Position numbers and translations under genes: made by a program | In this document: piece by piece, positions 1-7,796 of the stretch | Layout of the letters: each line of letters opens with the position of its first letter | How positions within the stretch are numbered: position 1 is the stretch's first letter | From: Massilia pinisoli | GTDB taxonomy: Bacteria > Pseudomonadota > Gammaproteobacteria > Burkholderiales > Burkholderiaceae_D | Length of the DNA stretch: 64,000 nt | Assembly: GCF_024753285.1 (NCBI RefSeq) | Contig: NZ_JANUGW010000023.1 | Location: 1-64,000, forward strand | Reading direction: 5' to 3' | The notes under the pieces: model-generated | The model's database searches: none | Told to the model about the DNA's origin: nothing | What the model saw: only the letters and a program-made list of their open reading frames with translations

Positions 1-25
1 TTTTTATTGTACTGACCGGCCCGCG

Positions 26-57
26 CGTAGGGTGGACGGCTCGCCGTCCACCCTACG
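26..57. repeat. REP-like 14-bp palindrome
   Basis: A perfect inverted repeat: the arm CGTAGGGTGGACGG at 26-39 and its complement at 44-57 flank a 4-base loop (CTCG). The arm matches 11 of 14 positions of a second palindrome at 35445-35475, so both look like members of one dispersed family. It lies just beyond the terminator of the leftmost gene, the usual place for extragenic palindromes. Confidence 0.6.
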
Positions 58-76
58 TGAGGACAAGGCCGCGCAC

Positions 77-118
77 AAAAAATGAAAGCCACCGCGGCTT
101 GCGCCAACGGTGGCTTTC
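77..118 (-). terminator. Rho-independent terminator of the lytic transglycosylase gene
   Basis: Arms GAAAGCCACCG (84-94) and CGGTGGCTTTC (108-118) form an 11-bp stem. Read on the minus strand it is followed by a T-run (complement of 77-82). It lies 16 bases beyond the stop codon of the minus-strand gene. Confidence 0.85.
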
Positions 119-134
119 GACCAGGAAGGGTACG

Positions 135-1055
135 TCAGAGACCGGCGACCGTTTCGCCGCTCTGGGCGCTGCTGCCCTGCGCCGTGTCGACGGACGTCGT
201 GTCCGTCTTCGGCTGCGTGCCGGCAGTTTTCAGCGTCGTGCTCGGGACCGTAGGCTGGGCCGGCGGGAAATAAATCGGGACGTTCTTGCCGCTGGCGACC
301 TGTTTCAGTCGCTTGTATTCCGTCAGGACTTTCGAGCCGTAGCCGGAGTCGTCCTCGGCCGCGCCGGCGCCGACGTAGCTCTTCAGCGCGCCTTCGACGG
401 AGCCCGTGCGGTTCACGTAGTCCTTCAGGATCAGCGCGCCGACGCGGATGTTGGCCACAGGGTTCAGCGCGGCCTGCGAGCCGCCGACTTCCTGGAACTT
501 GTCGCTGTGGACCTTCGACATCACCTGCATCAGGCCCTGCGCGCCCACCGGGCTTTCCGCGAACGGATTCAGGCCCGATTCGATGGCCATCACGGCCAGG
601 ATCAAGAGCGGGTCGAGCTTGATCTCGTGCGCCGTGCTGTACGCCGTCGAGACGAGCATGTTGGCGGCGTCGCCGGCCACGCGGTAGCGGCGCGACAGCC
701 AGTCCGTCACGTACTTCTGCTGGCGCGACGGGCGCTCGGACGCCTTGTTGTCCGCGTTGGCGGTCTCGACGGCGTCCGCGGCATGCGCGGCAACGAGTTG
801 GACCGAAGCATTGGCGACGACCGGCGCCTGCGCGCTCTGGTGCGGGCTCAGGAAATCCGACACCCGTTTGGCAAAATCGGGGCGGCTGTACAGCAGGGCA
901 ATCATTGCTACTGCGGAAAGACCGAAAACGGTCAAGGTATGTTGTGCGGTGGTCAAAACACCGCGTGCCGCTTTGATCACGGAAGACCACGTGACTGGCT
1001 GGCTGGCCATCTGTTGGACGAGCCTTGCGCTCGTACCGATGAATCGATGGATCAT
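135..1055 (-). CDS. Membrane-anchored lytic transglycosylase (SLT domain)
   Basis: A 306-residue protein predicted to cut peptidoglycan glycan strands in the periplasm. One hydrophobic segment (about residues 41-57) should anchor it in the inner membrane. After a linker the SLT/lysozyme-like domain covers about residues 128-250. It shows the family pattern AIESGLNPFA, with Glu159 as probable catalytic acid, followed by GAQGLMQVM. The tail is rich in Pro, Thr and Ser. I chose the ATG at 1055 because AAAGGAGAG lies just upstream. The open frame runs 59 codons further, but those codons look non-coding. The gene stands alone and ends at a good terminator. The family call is firm; the physiological role (cell-wall turnover or secretion-system assembly) is open. 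Confidence 0.85.
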   Translation of the reverse strand: MIHRFIGTSARLVQQMASQPVTWSSVIKAARGVLTTAQHTLTVFGLSAVAMIALLYSRPDFAKRVSDFLSPHQSAQAPVVANASVQLVAAHAADAVETANADNKASERPSRQQKYVTDWLSRRYRVAGDAANMLVSTAYSTAHEIKLDPLLILAVMAIESGLNPFAESPVGAQGLMQVMSKVHSDKFQEVGGSQAALNPVANIRVGALILKDYVNRTGSVEGALKSYVGAGAAEDDSGYGSKVLTEYKRLKQVASGKNVPIYFPPAQPTVPSTTLKTAGTQPKTDTTSVDTAQGSSAQSGETVAGL

Positions 1056-1524
1056 CGTCTCTCCTTTGTCGCGGAAAAAGTCATCCCTGCGCAGCGCGTA
1101 AGCGCAGCGTTTGAGCGTACTCATGCCGTGCATCAGAAAACCGTCCGTCGCCGCTGCCTGCGGTCGAGGAACGCCGTCATTGCTTGCTTCAGCTGGGCCG
1201 CGCTGCGATGGAGGCGCCCAGTGGCTAAACAACTGTCTCGGGGTTGGTTGGGCAGACGCCCAGTGAAAACACTCCTAAAATGTCGCTGGGGCCCCGACCC
1301 CGTGAAAGAATGAGACCGGCTAAAATCACGTGCTGGACGGGCCCGTCTCAATTTGTAGGCGGATTGTAGAAGCTCGTTTATATCAAGTCAATACTAGCAC
1401 TATCGTGCGTTATTACTTTTTGATCTAATATTCGCACTCGCGCTCATCAATTCTTTGGCAAATCAACCACTTGCCGGCGATTGTTAGCATTCCTCAAAAG
1501 ATGTAAAAAAGAATTAAAAAATCA
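1056..1524. other. Intergenic region between divergent lytic transglycosylase and ubiD
   Basis: 469 bases with no supportable gene. The left part is GC-rich. From about 1370 to 1524 the DNA turns AT-rich, as expected of a promoter region for ubiD. I could not settle on a -35/-10 pair, and I see no terminator, RNA gene or repeat. Confidence 0.5.
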
Positions 1525-3024
1525 ATGAACTACTCTGATTTACGGGATTTTATTGCTAAGTTGCAAGAAATCGATGACTTCAAGCGCGTATCAGCGCCTA
1601 TTTCACCGAATCTCGAGATGACGGAGGTGTGCGACCGCGTGCTGCGCGCCGGCGGCCCCGCGCTGCTGTTCGAGAACCCCGTCGGCCCCGGCGGCAAGGC
1701 GTATCCGATCCCCGTGCTGGCCAACCTGTTCGGCACGCCGCGCCGCGTCGCGCTGGGCATGGGCGCTGACGACGTCAGCGAATTGCGCAAGATCGGCCAC
1801 GTGCTCGCGCGCCTGAAGGAGCCGGAACCGCCGAAGGGATTCCGCGACATCATGGACCTCGGCTCGCTGGTAAAAGCCGTCTGGGACATGGCGCCGAAGG
1901 AAGTGAAGGGCGCCCCGTGCCAGGAGATCGTGTGGGAAGGCCAGGACGTCGACCTCGCGCGCCTGCCCATTCAGCACTGCTGGCCGGGCGACATTGCGCC
2001 CCTCATCACGTGGGGCCTCGTCATCACGAAGGGACCGAACAAGAAGCGCCAGAACCTCGGCATCTACCGCCAGCAGGTGCTGGGGCCGAATAAGGTCATC
2101 ATGCGCTGGCTCGCGCACCGCGGCGGCGCGCTGGACTTCCGCGAGCATTGCATCGCGAATCCCGGCAAGCCGTATCCCGTCGCGGTGGCGCTCGGCGCCG
2201 ACCCGGCCACGATCCTCGGCGCCGTCACGCCCGTACCGGACACGCTGTCCGAATACCAGTTCGCGGGCCTGCTGCGGGGCCAGCGCACGGTGCTGACGAA
2301 GGCCATCGGCAGCGAGCTGCGCGTACCCGCGTCCGCCGAGATCGTGCTGGAAGGCCATATCTATCCGGACGAGAGCCACCCGTCCGGCTTCGAGCATGCG
2401 CTGGAAGGCCCGTACGGCGACCACACGGGCTATTACAATGAGCAGGACTGGTTCCCCGTGTTCACGATCGACCGCATCACGATGCGGCGCGACCCGATCT
2501 ACCACTCGACCTACACGGGCAAGCCGCCCGACGAACCGGCCGTGCTGGGCGTCGCGCTGAATGAAGTGTTCGTCCCGCTGCTGCAGAAGCAGTTCACCGA
2601 GATCACGGATTTCTATCTGCCGCCGGAAGGCTGCAGCTACCGCATGGCCGTCGTGCAGATGAAGAAGCAGTACGCCGGCCACGCCAAGCGCGTGATGTTC
2701 GGCGTGTGGAGCTTCCTGCGCCAGTTCATGTACACGAAGTTCATCGTCGTCGTGGACGAGGACGTCGACGTGCGCGACTGGAAGGAAGTGATCTGGGCCA
2801 TCACGACGCGGGTGGACCCGACGCGCGACACGGTCCTCGTCGACAACACGCCGATCGACTACCTCGACTTCGCGTCGCCGATCAGCGGGCTCGGCAGCAA
2901 GATGGGTATCGATGCCACGAACAAATGGCCCGGCGAGACGAACCGCGAGTGGGGGACGCCGATCGTGATGGCGCCGGACGTGAAGGCGCGCGTCGACGGC
3001 ATCTGGCAGCAGCTCGGGTTGTGA
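1525..3024 (+). CDS. ubiD: UbiD family decarboxylase (4-hydroxy-3-polyprenylbenzoate decarboxylase)
   Basis: A 499-residue protein, the usual length for UbiD, which uses prenylated FMN (made by UbiX) to decarboxylate the polyprenyl-hydroxybenzoate intermediate of ubiquinone synthesis in the cytoplasm. The sequence is continuous with the family from MNYSDLRDFI to the C terminus. It includes NLGIYRQQVLG (Arg of the active-site network), the acidic stretch EGPYGDHTGYY, and the late motif DYLDFASP. No ubiX lies in the window. The start has only a weak Shine-Dalgarno (AAAAGAA) but is the only reasonable ATG. It stands alone, followed by the SRP RNA gene with its own promoter. Confidence 0.95.
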   Translation: MNYSDLRDFIAKLQEIDDFKRVSAPISPNLEMTEVCDRVLRAGGPALLFENPVGPGGKAYPIPVLANLFGTPRRVALGMGADDVSELRKIGHVLARLKEPEPPKGFRDIMDLGSLVKAVWDMAPKEVKGAPCQEIVWEGQDVDLARLPIQHCWPGDIAPLITWGLVITKGPNKKRQNLGIYRQQVLGPNKVIMRWLAHRGGALDFREHCIANPGKPYPVAVALGADPATILGAVTPVPDTLSEYQFAGLLRGQRTVLTKAIGSELRVPASAEIVLEGHIYPDESHPSGFEHALEGPYGDHTGYYNEQDWFPVFTIDRITMRRDPIYHSTYTGKPPDEPAVLGVALNEVFVPLLQKQFTEITDFYLPPEGCSYRMAVVQMKKQYAGHAKRVMFGVWSFLRQFMYTKFIVVVDEDVDVRDWKEVIWAITTRVDPTRDTVLVDNTPIDYLDFASPISGLGSKMGIDATNKWPGETNREWGTPIVMAPDVKARVDGIWQQLGL

Positions 3025-3093
3025 CCTGCATCAGCACATACTCTATATAGATATGCACGCAGCGTGGACTGCGCCGCCGCCGGGCAGCGCGGT

Positions 3094-3122
3094 TTGCCGC
3101 CATCCCCGTTACCGGTTATAAT
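3094..3122 (+). promoter_or_regulatory. Sigma-70 promoter of the SRP RNA gene
   Basis: TTGCCG (3094-3099) and a perfect TATAAT (3117-3122) are separated by 17 bases. The predicted start, 7-8 bases downstream, coincides with the first paired base of the 4.5S RNA at 3130, so promoter and RNA end support each other. Confidence 0.85.
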
Positions 3123-3129
3123 GCGAGCT

Positions 3130-3225
3130 GGCGGGCCCCTGCGCATTGTGGCATGGTTTACCTGGTCAGGTCGGGAACGAAGCAGCCAAAGCCGTTCACC
3201 GCAAGTGCCGCAGATCAGGCTCGCC
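3130..3225 (+). ncRNA. ffs: Signal recognition particle RNA (4.5S, small bacterial type)
   Basis: The conserved apical domain is present: GGTTTACCTGGTCAGGTC, then GGGAACGAAGCAGCC (the GNRA-type tetraloop region and Ffh-binding internal loops). The ends pair as GGCGGGCC (3130-3137) with GGCTCGCC (3218-3225), giving a hairpin of about 96 nt, the normal length for the short proteobacterial form. It binds Ffh and docks on FtsY to target nascent membrane proteins. A near-consensus promoter lies directly upstream and a strong dyad downstream. Its position just before dnaX-ybaB-recR is typical of betaproteobacteria. Confidence 0.93.
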
Positions 3226-3237
3226 TACTGATTACTT

Positions 3238-3261
3238 CAACAGCTGCCGCGGCAGCTGTTG
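3238..3261. terminator. Bidirectional terminator-like dyad after ffs
   Basis: A perfect 24-bp palindrome with arms CAACAGCTGCCG and CGGCAGCTGTTG. It lies between the end of the SRP RNA and the stop codon of the convergent gene at 3284. There is no strong U-run on either side, so intrinsic activity may be modest. Confidence 0.6.
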
Positions 3262-3283
3262 TCGTTTGCGGCAGCCTGCAACG

Positions 3284-3955
3284 TCAGTCGTCGATCTCGG
3301 CCTCAAGCGGACGCGCCGACACCTCCACCAGCGGATTCTCCTTCAGCAGAGCGTCGTCGACGTTGAGCTTGACGTGGTTCTTCGCGTCGCTCGCGTAGCG
3401 CTTCTCGCCGCTTGCGGCCTTGATGGTCAACTGGGCCGGCTTGTCGAACTTGAAGATCACCGACTTCATCTTGGGCACGAACAGGCTCAGCGCGCCCGCG
3501 ACCTTGCCGATCGCGGCGTTCGTCTGCGGGATGGCGCCCATCACGGAAGCGTAGCGCCACTGCGGCGTCTCCGGCAGCACGGCGCCCAGGTCGAAGCCCG
3601 TGCGCATCTTTTCTCCCTTCGGCAGGCTCGTCAAGATCTGCGCATCGTGCGCCATCCACTGCGGGTTCAGGGTCATGGGCGCGCGTCCGTTCGCATCCAG
3701 TGGCAGCGGGGTGCGGCTGGCGCCGTCCACGACGACGAGACCCGCATCCAGCGGCGAGATCGCCTTGTTCACCGGGACCAGCTTCACGTACAGGATCACC
3801 TTGTCGCGCTCGGCAGGGGGCAGGGCATCGAACTTGTCCAGCTTGATGATGTCGACCAGTTTGCGGTACGGCAGCCATTCGCGTTCGGCCGCGTGGAGGG
3901 GCAGGGCGAGCAGCAGGGACAGGCAGGCCAGCGGGAGTTGCAGGGCAGTTTTCAT
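3284..3955 (-). CDS. Secreted protein of unknown function (possibly DUF2987-like)
   Basis: A 223-residue protein with a clear signal peptide (Lys-containing start, hydrophobic core, cleavage after about residue 22 at LHA-AERE), so it should be periplasmic or outer-membrane associated. The mature part has no cysteines or membrane segments. It looks like two beta-rich halves, one around KVILYVKLVPVNKAI and one around SVIFKFDKPAQLTIKA. Its feel recalls DUF2987-type periplasmic proteins, but I cannot confirm that. It is a single gene, convergent with ffs and divergent from dnaX. Confidence 0.7.
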   Translation of the reverse strand: MKTALQLPLACLSLLLALPLHAAEREWLPYRKLVDIIKLDKFDALPPAERDKVILYVKLVPVNKAISPLDAGLVVVDGASRTPLPLDANGRAPMTLNPQWMAHDAQILTSLPKGEKMRTGFDLGAVLPETPQWRYASVMGAIPQTNAAIGKVAGALSLFVPKMKSVIFKFDKPAQLTIKAASGEKRYASDAKNHVKLNVDDALLKENPLVEVSARPLEAEIDD

Positions 3956-4013
3956 TTTTTCCGAATTGAAAGAAAAGCATCAGTGTAGGTGAATTCCCGA
4001 TGAGCGTCTAATG

Positions 4014-4044
4014 TTGCCGCTTCCATCCCGGTCTACGGTAAAAT
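4014..4044 (+). promoter_or_regulatory. Putative dnaX promoter with start site at the ATG
   Basis: TTGCCG (4014-4019) and TAAAAT (4039-4044) are 19 bases apart. Transcription would begin around 4051, the A of the dnaX start codon. No Shine-Dalgarno sequence is visible before the ATG, which fits a leaderless message. The long spacer lowers confidence. Confidence 0.4.
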
Positions 4045-4050
4045 CTCGGT

Positions 4051-6264
4051 ATGTCCTATCAAGTCCTCGCCCGCAAATACCGTCCCCGGAACTTCGAAAC
4101 GCTGGTCGGCCAGGAGCACGTGGTCCGTGCCCTGACGCATGCGTTGCGCACCGGGCGGCTGCATCACGCCTACCTGTTCACCGGCACGCGCGGGGTGGGC
4201 AAGACCACGCTGTCGCGCATCCTGGCCAAGTCGCTCAACTGCGTCGGGCCGGACGGCAACGGGTCGATCACGGCCGAACCGTGCGGCCAGTGCGAGCCGT
4301 GCCGCGCCATCGACGCCGGCCGCTTCGTCGATTACGTCGAGATGGACGCGGCGTCGAACCGCGGCGTCGACGAGATGGCCCAGCTGCTGGAGCAGGCGGT
4401 CTACGCGCCGAGCAATGCGCGCTTCAAGGTCTATATGATCGACGAGGTGCACATGCTGACGAACCACGCCTTCAACGCCATGCTGAAGACGCTGGAAGAG
4501 CCGCCCGAGCACGTGAAATTCATCCTCGCGACGACGGACCCGCAAAAGATTCCCGTGACCGTGCTGTCGCGCTGCCTGCAGTTCAACCTGAAGCAGATGC
4601 CGCCCGGTCACATCGTGGGCCACCTGGAAAACATCCTCGGCCAGGAAGGCGTGACCTTCGAACAGCCGGCATTGCGCCTGCTCGCGCAGGGCGCGCATGG
4701 TTCGATGCGCGACGCGCTGTCGCTGACCGACCAGGCCATCGCGTATGCCGCCGGCGCCGTCACGCTCGACGCCGTGCAGGGCATGCTCGGTGCGCTCGAC
4801 CAGTCGTACCTCGTGCGCCTGCTGGATGCGCTCGCGAACGAGGACGGCGCCGACCTGATGGCCGTCGCCGACGAGATGGCCAGCCGCAGCCTGTCGTACA
4901 ACGGCGCGCTGCAGGACCTCGGCACCTTGCTGCACCGGATCGCGCTCGCGCAGACGGTACCCGCCGCGCTGCCGGACGACTTGCCGGAACTGGCCGACAT
5001 CCAGCGCCTGGCCACGCAATTCGATCCGCAGGAAGTGCAGCTGTTCTACCAGATCACCGTGCACGGCCGGAACGAGATCGGCCTCGCGCCCGACGAGTAC
5101 GCGGGCTTCACGATGACGTTGCTGCGCATGCTGGCGTTCCGTCCGGGACAGGGCGGGGCCGACCAGGCCGCCGCGCCCGCGCCGGCCGCGCTGGCGCGCG
5201 CGATGCCGCAGGCGGCACCGATGCGTCCCGCCGCGGCGGCAGCTGCGCCGGCCGCCCAGGCCGCTCGTCCGGCAGCACCTGGCGCTGCGGCCGCGGCACC
5301 CGCGAGCGCGCCTGCGCCTGCGCCGTCCGCGCCGCCGGCCGCACAGGGCGGTGCCGGCCGTGCGATGACCTCGGCCCGCGCGGCCCTCGACGCCGCGCTG
5401 GAAGCGGCGCGCGCCGGTTCCCGGATGGGCGGCGTGCCGCGCCGTCCGGCTCCGTCGGGCGATGCGCCGGCCGCCGGTTCGCCGGCCGCCGGTTCGCCGG
5501 CCGCCGGTTCGCCGGCCTCTGCGGCACCGTCCGCGCCTGGCGCACCCGCCGCGCCGCCGGCGGCTTCGCCGGCCGCCGGGTCCGGTGCGACCGCCGCGTC
5601 CACGGCACCGTGGAATACGCAGCCGCAGGCCACGGCCCAGCCGCAGCCGGCGATGATGCGCCAGGCTCCCGCGCCGCAGTCGGTGCAGGGCCAGCCGGCC
5701 CGTGACGAGGCCTCGTCCGACGATGGCCCGCCGGCCTGGGTCACCGAATTTTCCGACGACACGGCCGTCGCGATGGATGCGCCGGCCGTCGCGGCACCGT
5801 CCGCGCCCGCGCGCGTCGCCGCCCCGTCCGCGCCGCCGTATGCCTACGTCATCACGCCCGTCCCGGCGATCGCCTGGGACGGCAACTGGCCCGCATTGGC
5901 GGCGTCGCTGCCGCTGCGCGGCGTGGCCCAGCAACTGGCTTTCCAGACCGAACTGGTCGAGTGCGTGGCCGACGGCGCGGCCGCGACGTTCCGCCTGCGC
6001 GTCCCCGTGGACACCCTGCGCGCCAGCGGCAACAGCGAAAAGCTGTGTGCCGCGCTGCAGGAACGCTTCCCGGCCGTGCGTGTGAACGTCGAGACGGAAA
6101 TCGCGCCGACCTGGTACACGGCCAACGCAGAGGCGAAGGCAAGGCGCGAGCGGCTGCAGCGCGAGGCCGAGGCGGTCGTCGACGCCGATCCGTTCGTGCA
6201 GGACATGGCGCGCACGTTCGACGCGTTCGTCGTGCCCGGGTCCGTCCGGCCGATCGCGACCTGA
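4051..6264 (+). CDS. dnaX: DNA polymerase III gamma/tau subunit
   Basis: A 737-residue AAA+ clamp-loader subunit of the replicative polymerase. Walker A is GTRGVGKT (residues 45-52). Zinc-binding cysteines are at 64, 78, 81 and 84. Walker B with DEVH is at 131-134, and the SRC arginine-finger motif is near 173-175. Residues from about 370 to 600 form a long Ala/Pro linker. It contains a 15-bp tandem repeat (5464-5516) coding for AAGSP units. A folded tau C-terminal domain follows. I see no A-AAA-AAG slippery site, so a separate gamma by frameshifting is not evident. It begins the dnaX-ybaB-yciI-recR operon. Confidence 0.96.
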   Translation: MSYQVLARKYRPRNFETLVGQEHVVRALTHALRTGRLHHAYLFTGTRGVGKTTLSRILAKSLNCVGPDGNGSITAEPCGQCEPCRAIDAGRFVDYVEMDAASNRGVDEMAQLLEQAVYAPSNARFKVYMIDEVHMLTNHAFNAMLKTLEEPPEHVKFILATTDPQKIPVTVLSRCLQFNLKQMPPGHIVGHLENILGQEGVTFEQPALRLLAQGAHGSMRDALSLTDQAIAYAAGAVTLDAVQGMLGALDQSYLVRLLDALANEDGADLMAVADEMASRSLSYNGALQDLGTLLHRIALAQTVPAALPDDLPELADIQRLATQFDPQEVQLFYQITVHGRNEIGLAPDEYAGFTMTLLRMLAFRPGQGGADQAAAPAPAALARAMPQAAPMRPAAAAAAPAAQAARPAAPGAAAAAPASAPAPAPSAPPAAQGGAGRAMTSARAALDAALEAARAGSRMGGVPRRPAPSGDAPAAGSPAAGSPAAGSPASAAPSAPGAPAAPPAASPAAGSGATAASTAPWNTQPQATAQPQPAMMRQAPAPQSVQGQPARDEASSDDGPPAWVTEFSDDTAVAMDAPAVAAPSAPARVAAPSAPPYAYVITPVPAIAWDGNWPALAASLPLRGVAQQLAFQTELVECVADGAAATFRLRVPVDTLRASGNSEKLCAALQERFPAVRVNVETEIAPTWYTANAEAKARRERLQREAEAVVDADPFVQDMARTFDAFVVPGSVRPIAT
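5464..5516 (+). repeat. 15-bp in-frame tandem repeat inside dnaX
   Basis: About three and a half copies of a GC-only unit, GCCGGCCGCCGGTTC, in the tau linker. Each unit adds five residues (AAGSP) without a frame change. Such units can gain or lose copies by slippage. Confidence 0.85.
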
Positions 6265-6327
6265 TCCCGAATCGCACCGTCAAACCGTATAAACGATTTA
6301 CTCATCCAACGCATTGGAGAACACATC

Positions 6328-6654
6328 ATGATGAAAAACCAGCTCGCAGGCCTCATGAAGCAGGCGCAGGCCATGCAGGACAATATGAAGAAAGCGCAGG
6401 ACCAGCTGGCCCAGATCGAGGTCGAAGGTCAGTCCGGTGCGGGCCTCGTGAAGGTCGTCATGACGTGCAAGAACGACGTCAAGCGCGTGTCGATCGACCC
6501 GTCGCTGCTCGGTGACGACCGTGACATGCTGGAAGACCTCGTGGCCGCCGCGTTCAACGACGCCGTGCGCAAGGCCGAGGCGACCGCCGCCGAAAAGATG
6601 AATGGTCTGACGGCCGGCCTGCCGCTGCCGCCGGGCTTCAAGATGCCGTTCTGA
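6328..6654 (+). CDS. YbaB/EbfC family nucleoid-associated protein
   Basis: A 108-residue protein of normal family length. It has an N-terminal amphipathic helix (NQLAGLMKQAQAMQDNMKKAQ), a central beta region with the conserved GxGLVKVVMTCKNDVKRV pattern, and a C-terminal helix ending in LPLPPGFKMPF. YbaB proteins form dimers that bind DNA without strict sequence specificity. The gene sits between dnaX and recR, the arrangement conserved across many bacteria, and is probably co-transcribed with both. The start was taken at the first of two adjacent ATG codons, following GGAGAACACATC. Confidence 0.93.
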   Translation: MMKNQLAGLMKQAQAMQDNMKKAQDQLAQIEVEGQSGAGLVKVVMTCKNDVKRVSIDPSLLGDDRDMLEDLVAAAFNDAVRKAEATAAEKMNGLTAGLPLPPGFKMPF

Positions 6655-6664
6655 TGCTCAGTTC

Positions 6665-6955
6665 ATGTTTATCGTTACGCTGACTTATACGGCGCCGCTC
6701 GAGCGCATCGATGGCTACCTGCCGGCGCACCGCGCCTGGCTGGAAACGCTGTATGCGCGCGGGCTGTTGCTGATGTCCGGACGCAAGGAGCCGCGCGACG
6801 GCGGCATCCTCATCGCCCATGCGGCCAGCCGCGCCGAGCTCGACGCCGTGCTGCGCGACGACCCGTTCGCGCAGGCCGGCCTCGCGACCTATGCGGTCAC
6901 GGAATTCGTGCCCACCATGACCGCCGAGGCGCTGTCGGCCTGGCGCGCACAGTAA
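6665..6955 (+). CDS. YciI-like family protein
   Basis: A 96-residue single-domain protein with the YCII fold pattern: MFIVTLTYTAPLERID, a helix with HRAWLETLYARGLLLMSGR, then the DDPFAQAGLATYAVTEF segment that closes the ferredoxin-like fold. Members are small dimeric proteins whose enzymatic role is usually unknown. It starts 10 bases after ybaB and ends 20 bases before recR, so it is an extra cistron in the operon. Confidence 0.85.
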   Translation: MFIVTLTYTAPLERIDGYLPAHRAWLETLYARGLLLMSGRKEPRDGGILIAHAASRAELDAVLRDDPFAQAGLATYAVTEFVPTMTAEALSAWRAQ

Positions 6956-6975
6956 GCCGGCCCGGCGGAGATCCC

Positions 6976-7566
6976 ATGTCCAAATCGCTCGACTTTCTCA
7001 CCGAGGCCTTGCGCCGCCTGCCGGGTGTCGGACCGAAGTCGGCGCAGCGCATGGCCTTCCACCTGCTGCAGCACGACCGTGAAGGCGCGGCCATGCTGTC
7101 GCGCGCACTGTACCAGGCCGTCGACGCCGTGCATCACTGCGCGATGTGCAACACCTTCTCGGAAACGGAAGTGTGCGACCTGTGTTCGGACGAGGAACGC
7201 GACCGCACCTTGCTGTGCGTCGTCGAAACGCCGGCCGACCAGATGATGATCGAGCAGACCTTGACGTACAAGGGCTTGTACTTCGTGCTGATGGGCCGGC
7301 TGTCGCCGCTGGACGGCATCGGCCCGAAGGACCTGCACCTGGAAAAGCTGGTCGGCCGCGCGGCCGACGGCAACGTCAAGGAAGTGGTGCTCGCCACCAA
7401 TTTCACCAACGAGGGCGAGGCGACCGCCCACTACATCAGCGAGATGTTGAAGGCGCGCGGCCTGAAGGTCAGCCGCCTTGCGCGCGGCGTTCCCGTCGGG
7501 GGCGAGCTCGAGTATGTGGACGCGGGCACCATCGCGCGCGCCATGCTCGACAGGCGAAGTGCATAA
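6976..7566 (+). CDS. recR: Recombination mediator RecR
   Basis: A 196-residue protein, normal length for RecR, which with RecO/RecF loads RecA on gapped DNA. Visible parts are a helix-hairpin-helix (GVGPKSAQR, residues 17-25), a four-cysteine zinc finger (Cys55, 58, 67, 70), and a Toprim domain beginning CVVETPAD with the acidic Glu84 and the DGIGP loop. The C-terminal RecR wedge (LKVSRLARGVPVGGELEYVD) is present. GGAG lies 8 bases before the ATG. It is the last gene of the operon. Confidence 0.96.
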   Translation: MSKSLDFLTEALRRLPGVGPKSAQRMAFHLLQHDREGAAMLSRALYQAVDAVHHCAMCNTFSETEVCDLCSDEERDRTLLCVVETPADQMMIEQTLTYKGLYFVLMGRLSPLDGIGPKDLHLEKLVGRAADGNVKEVVLATNFTNEGEATAHYISEMLKARGLKVSRLARGVPVGGELEYVDAGTIARAMLDRRSA

Positions 7567-7796
7567 TGGGCCTCCCCAAAAGGGAGCACGGCCCTCGTCG
7601 CCCGGCAACGACTGAACCGCACCGGCGCTGAGCCACCGGTCCGCGCTTGCGCGGCCGCGATGGGCCGGCCGGACGTTTAGCCGCGCATGCGTCGCGACAC
7701 CGGCTCCCGGCAGCAGGCGTTGTCCGCTTGGCAGTGCGCAAACCCGGCGCACCTGCCACGCTGCTATCCTGGGGATACTTTGACCGGATCCCAAGC

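Noticed and set aside
5464..5516. Repeats in dnaX considered as a CRISPR-like array
   Set aside because: The units are contiguous, 15 bp and in frame, without spacers. No cas gene or other array is in the window.
4051..6264. Programmed frameshift in dnaX producing gamma
   Set aside because: I found no A-AAA-AAG slippery heptamer with a downstream hairpin at the expected position.
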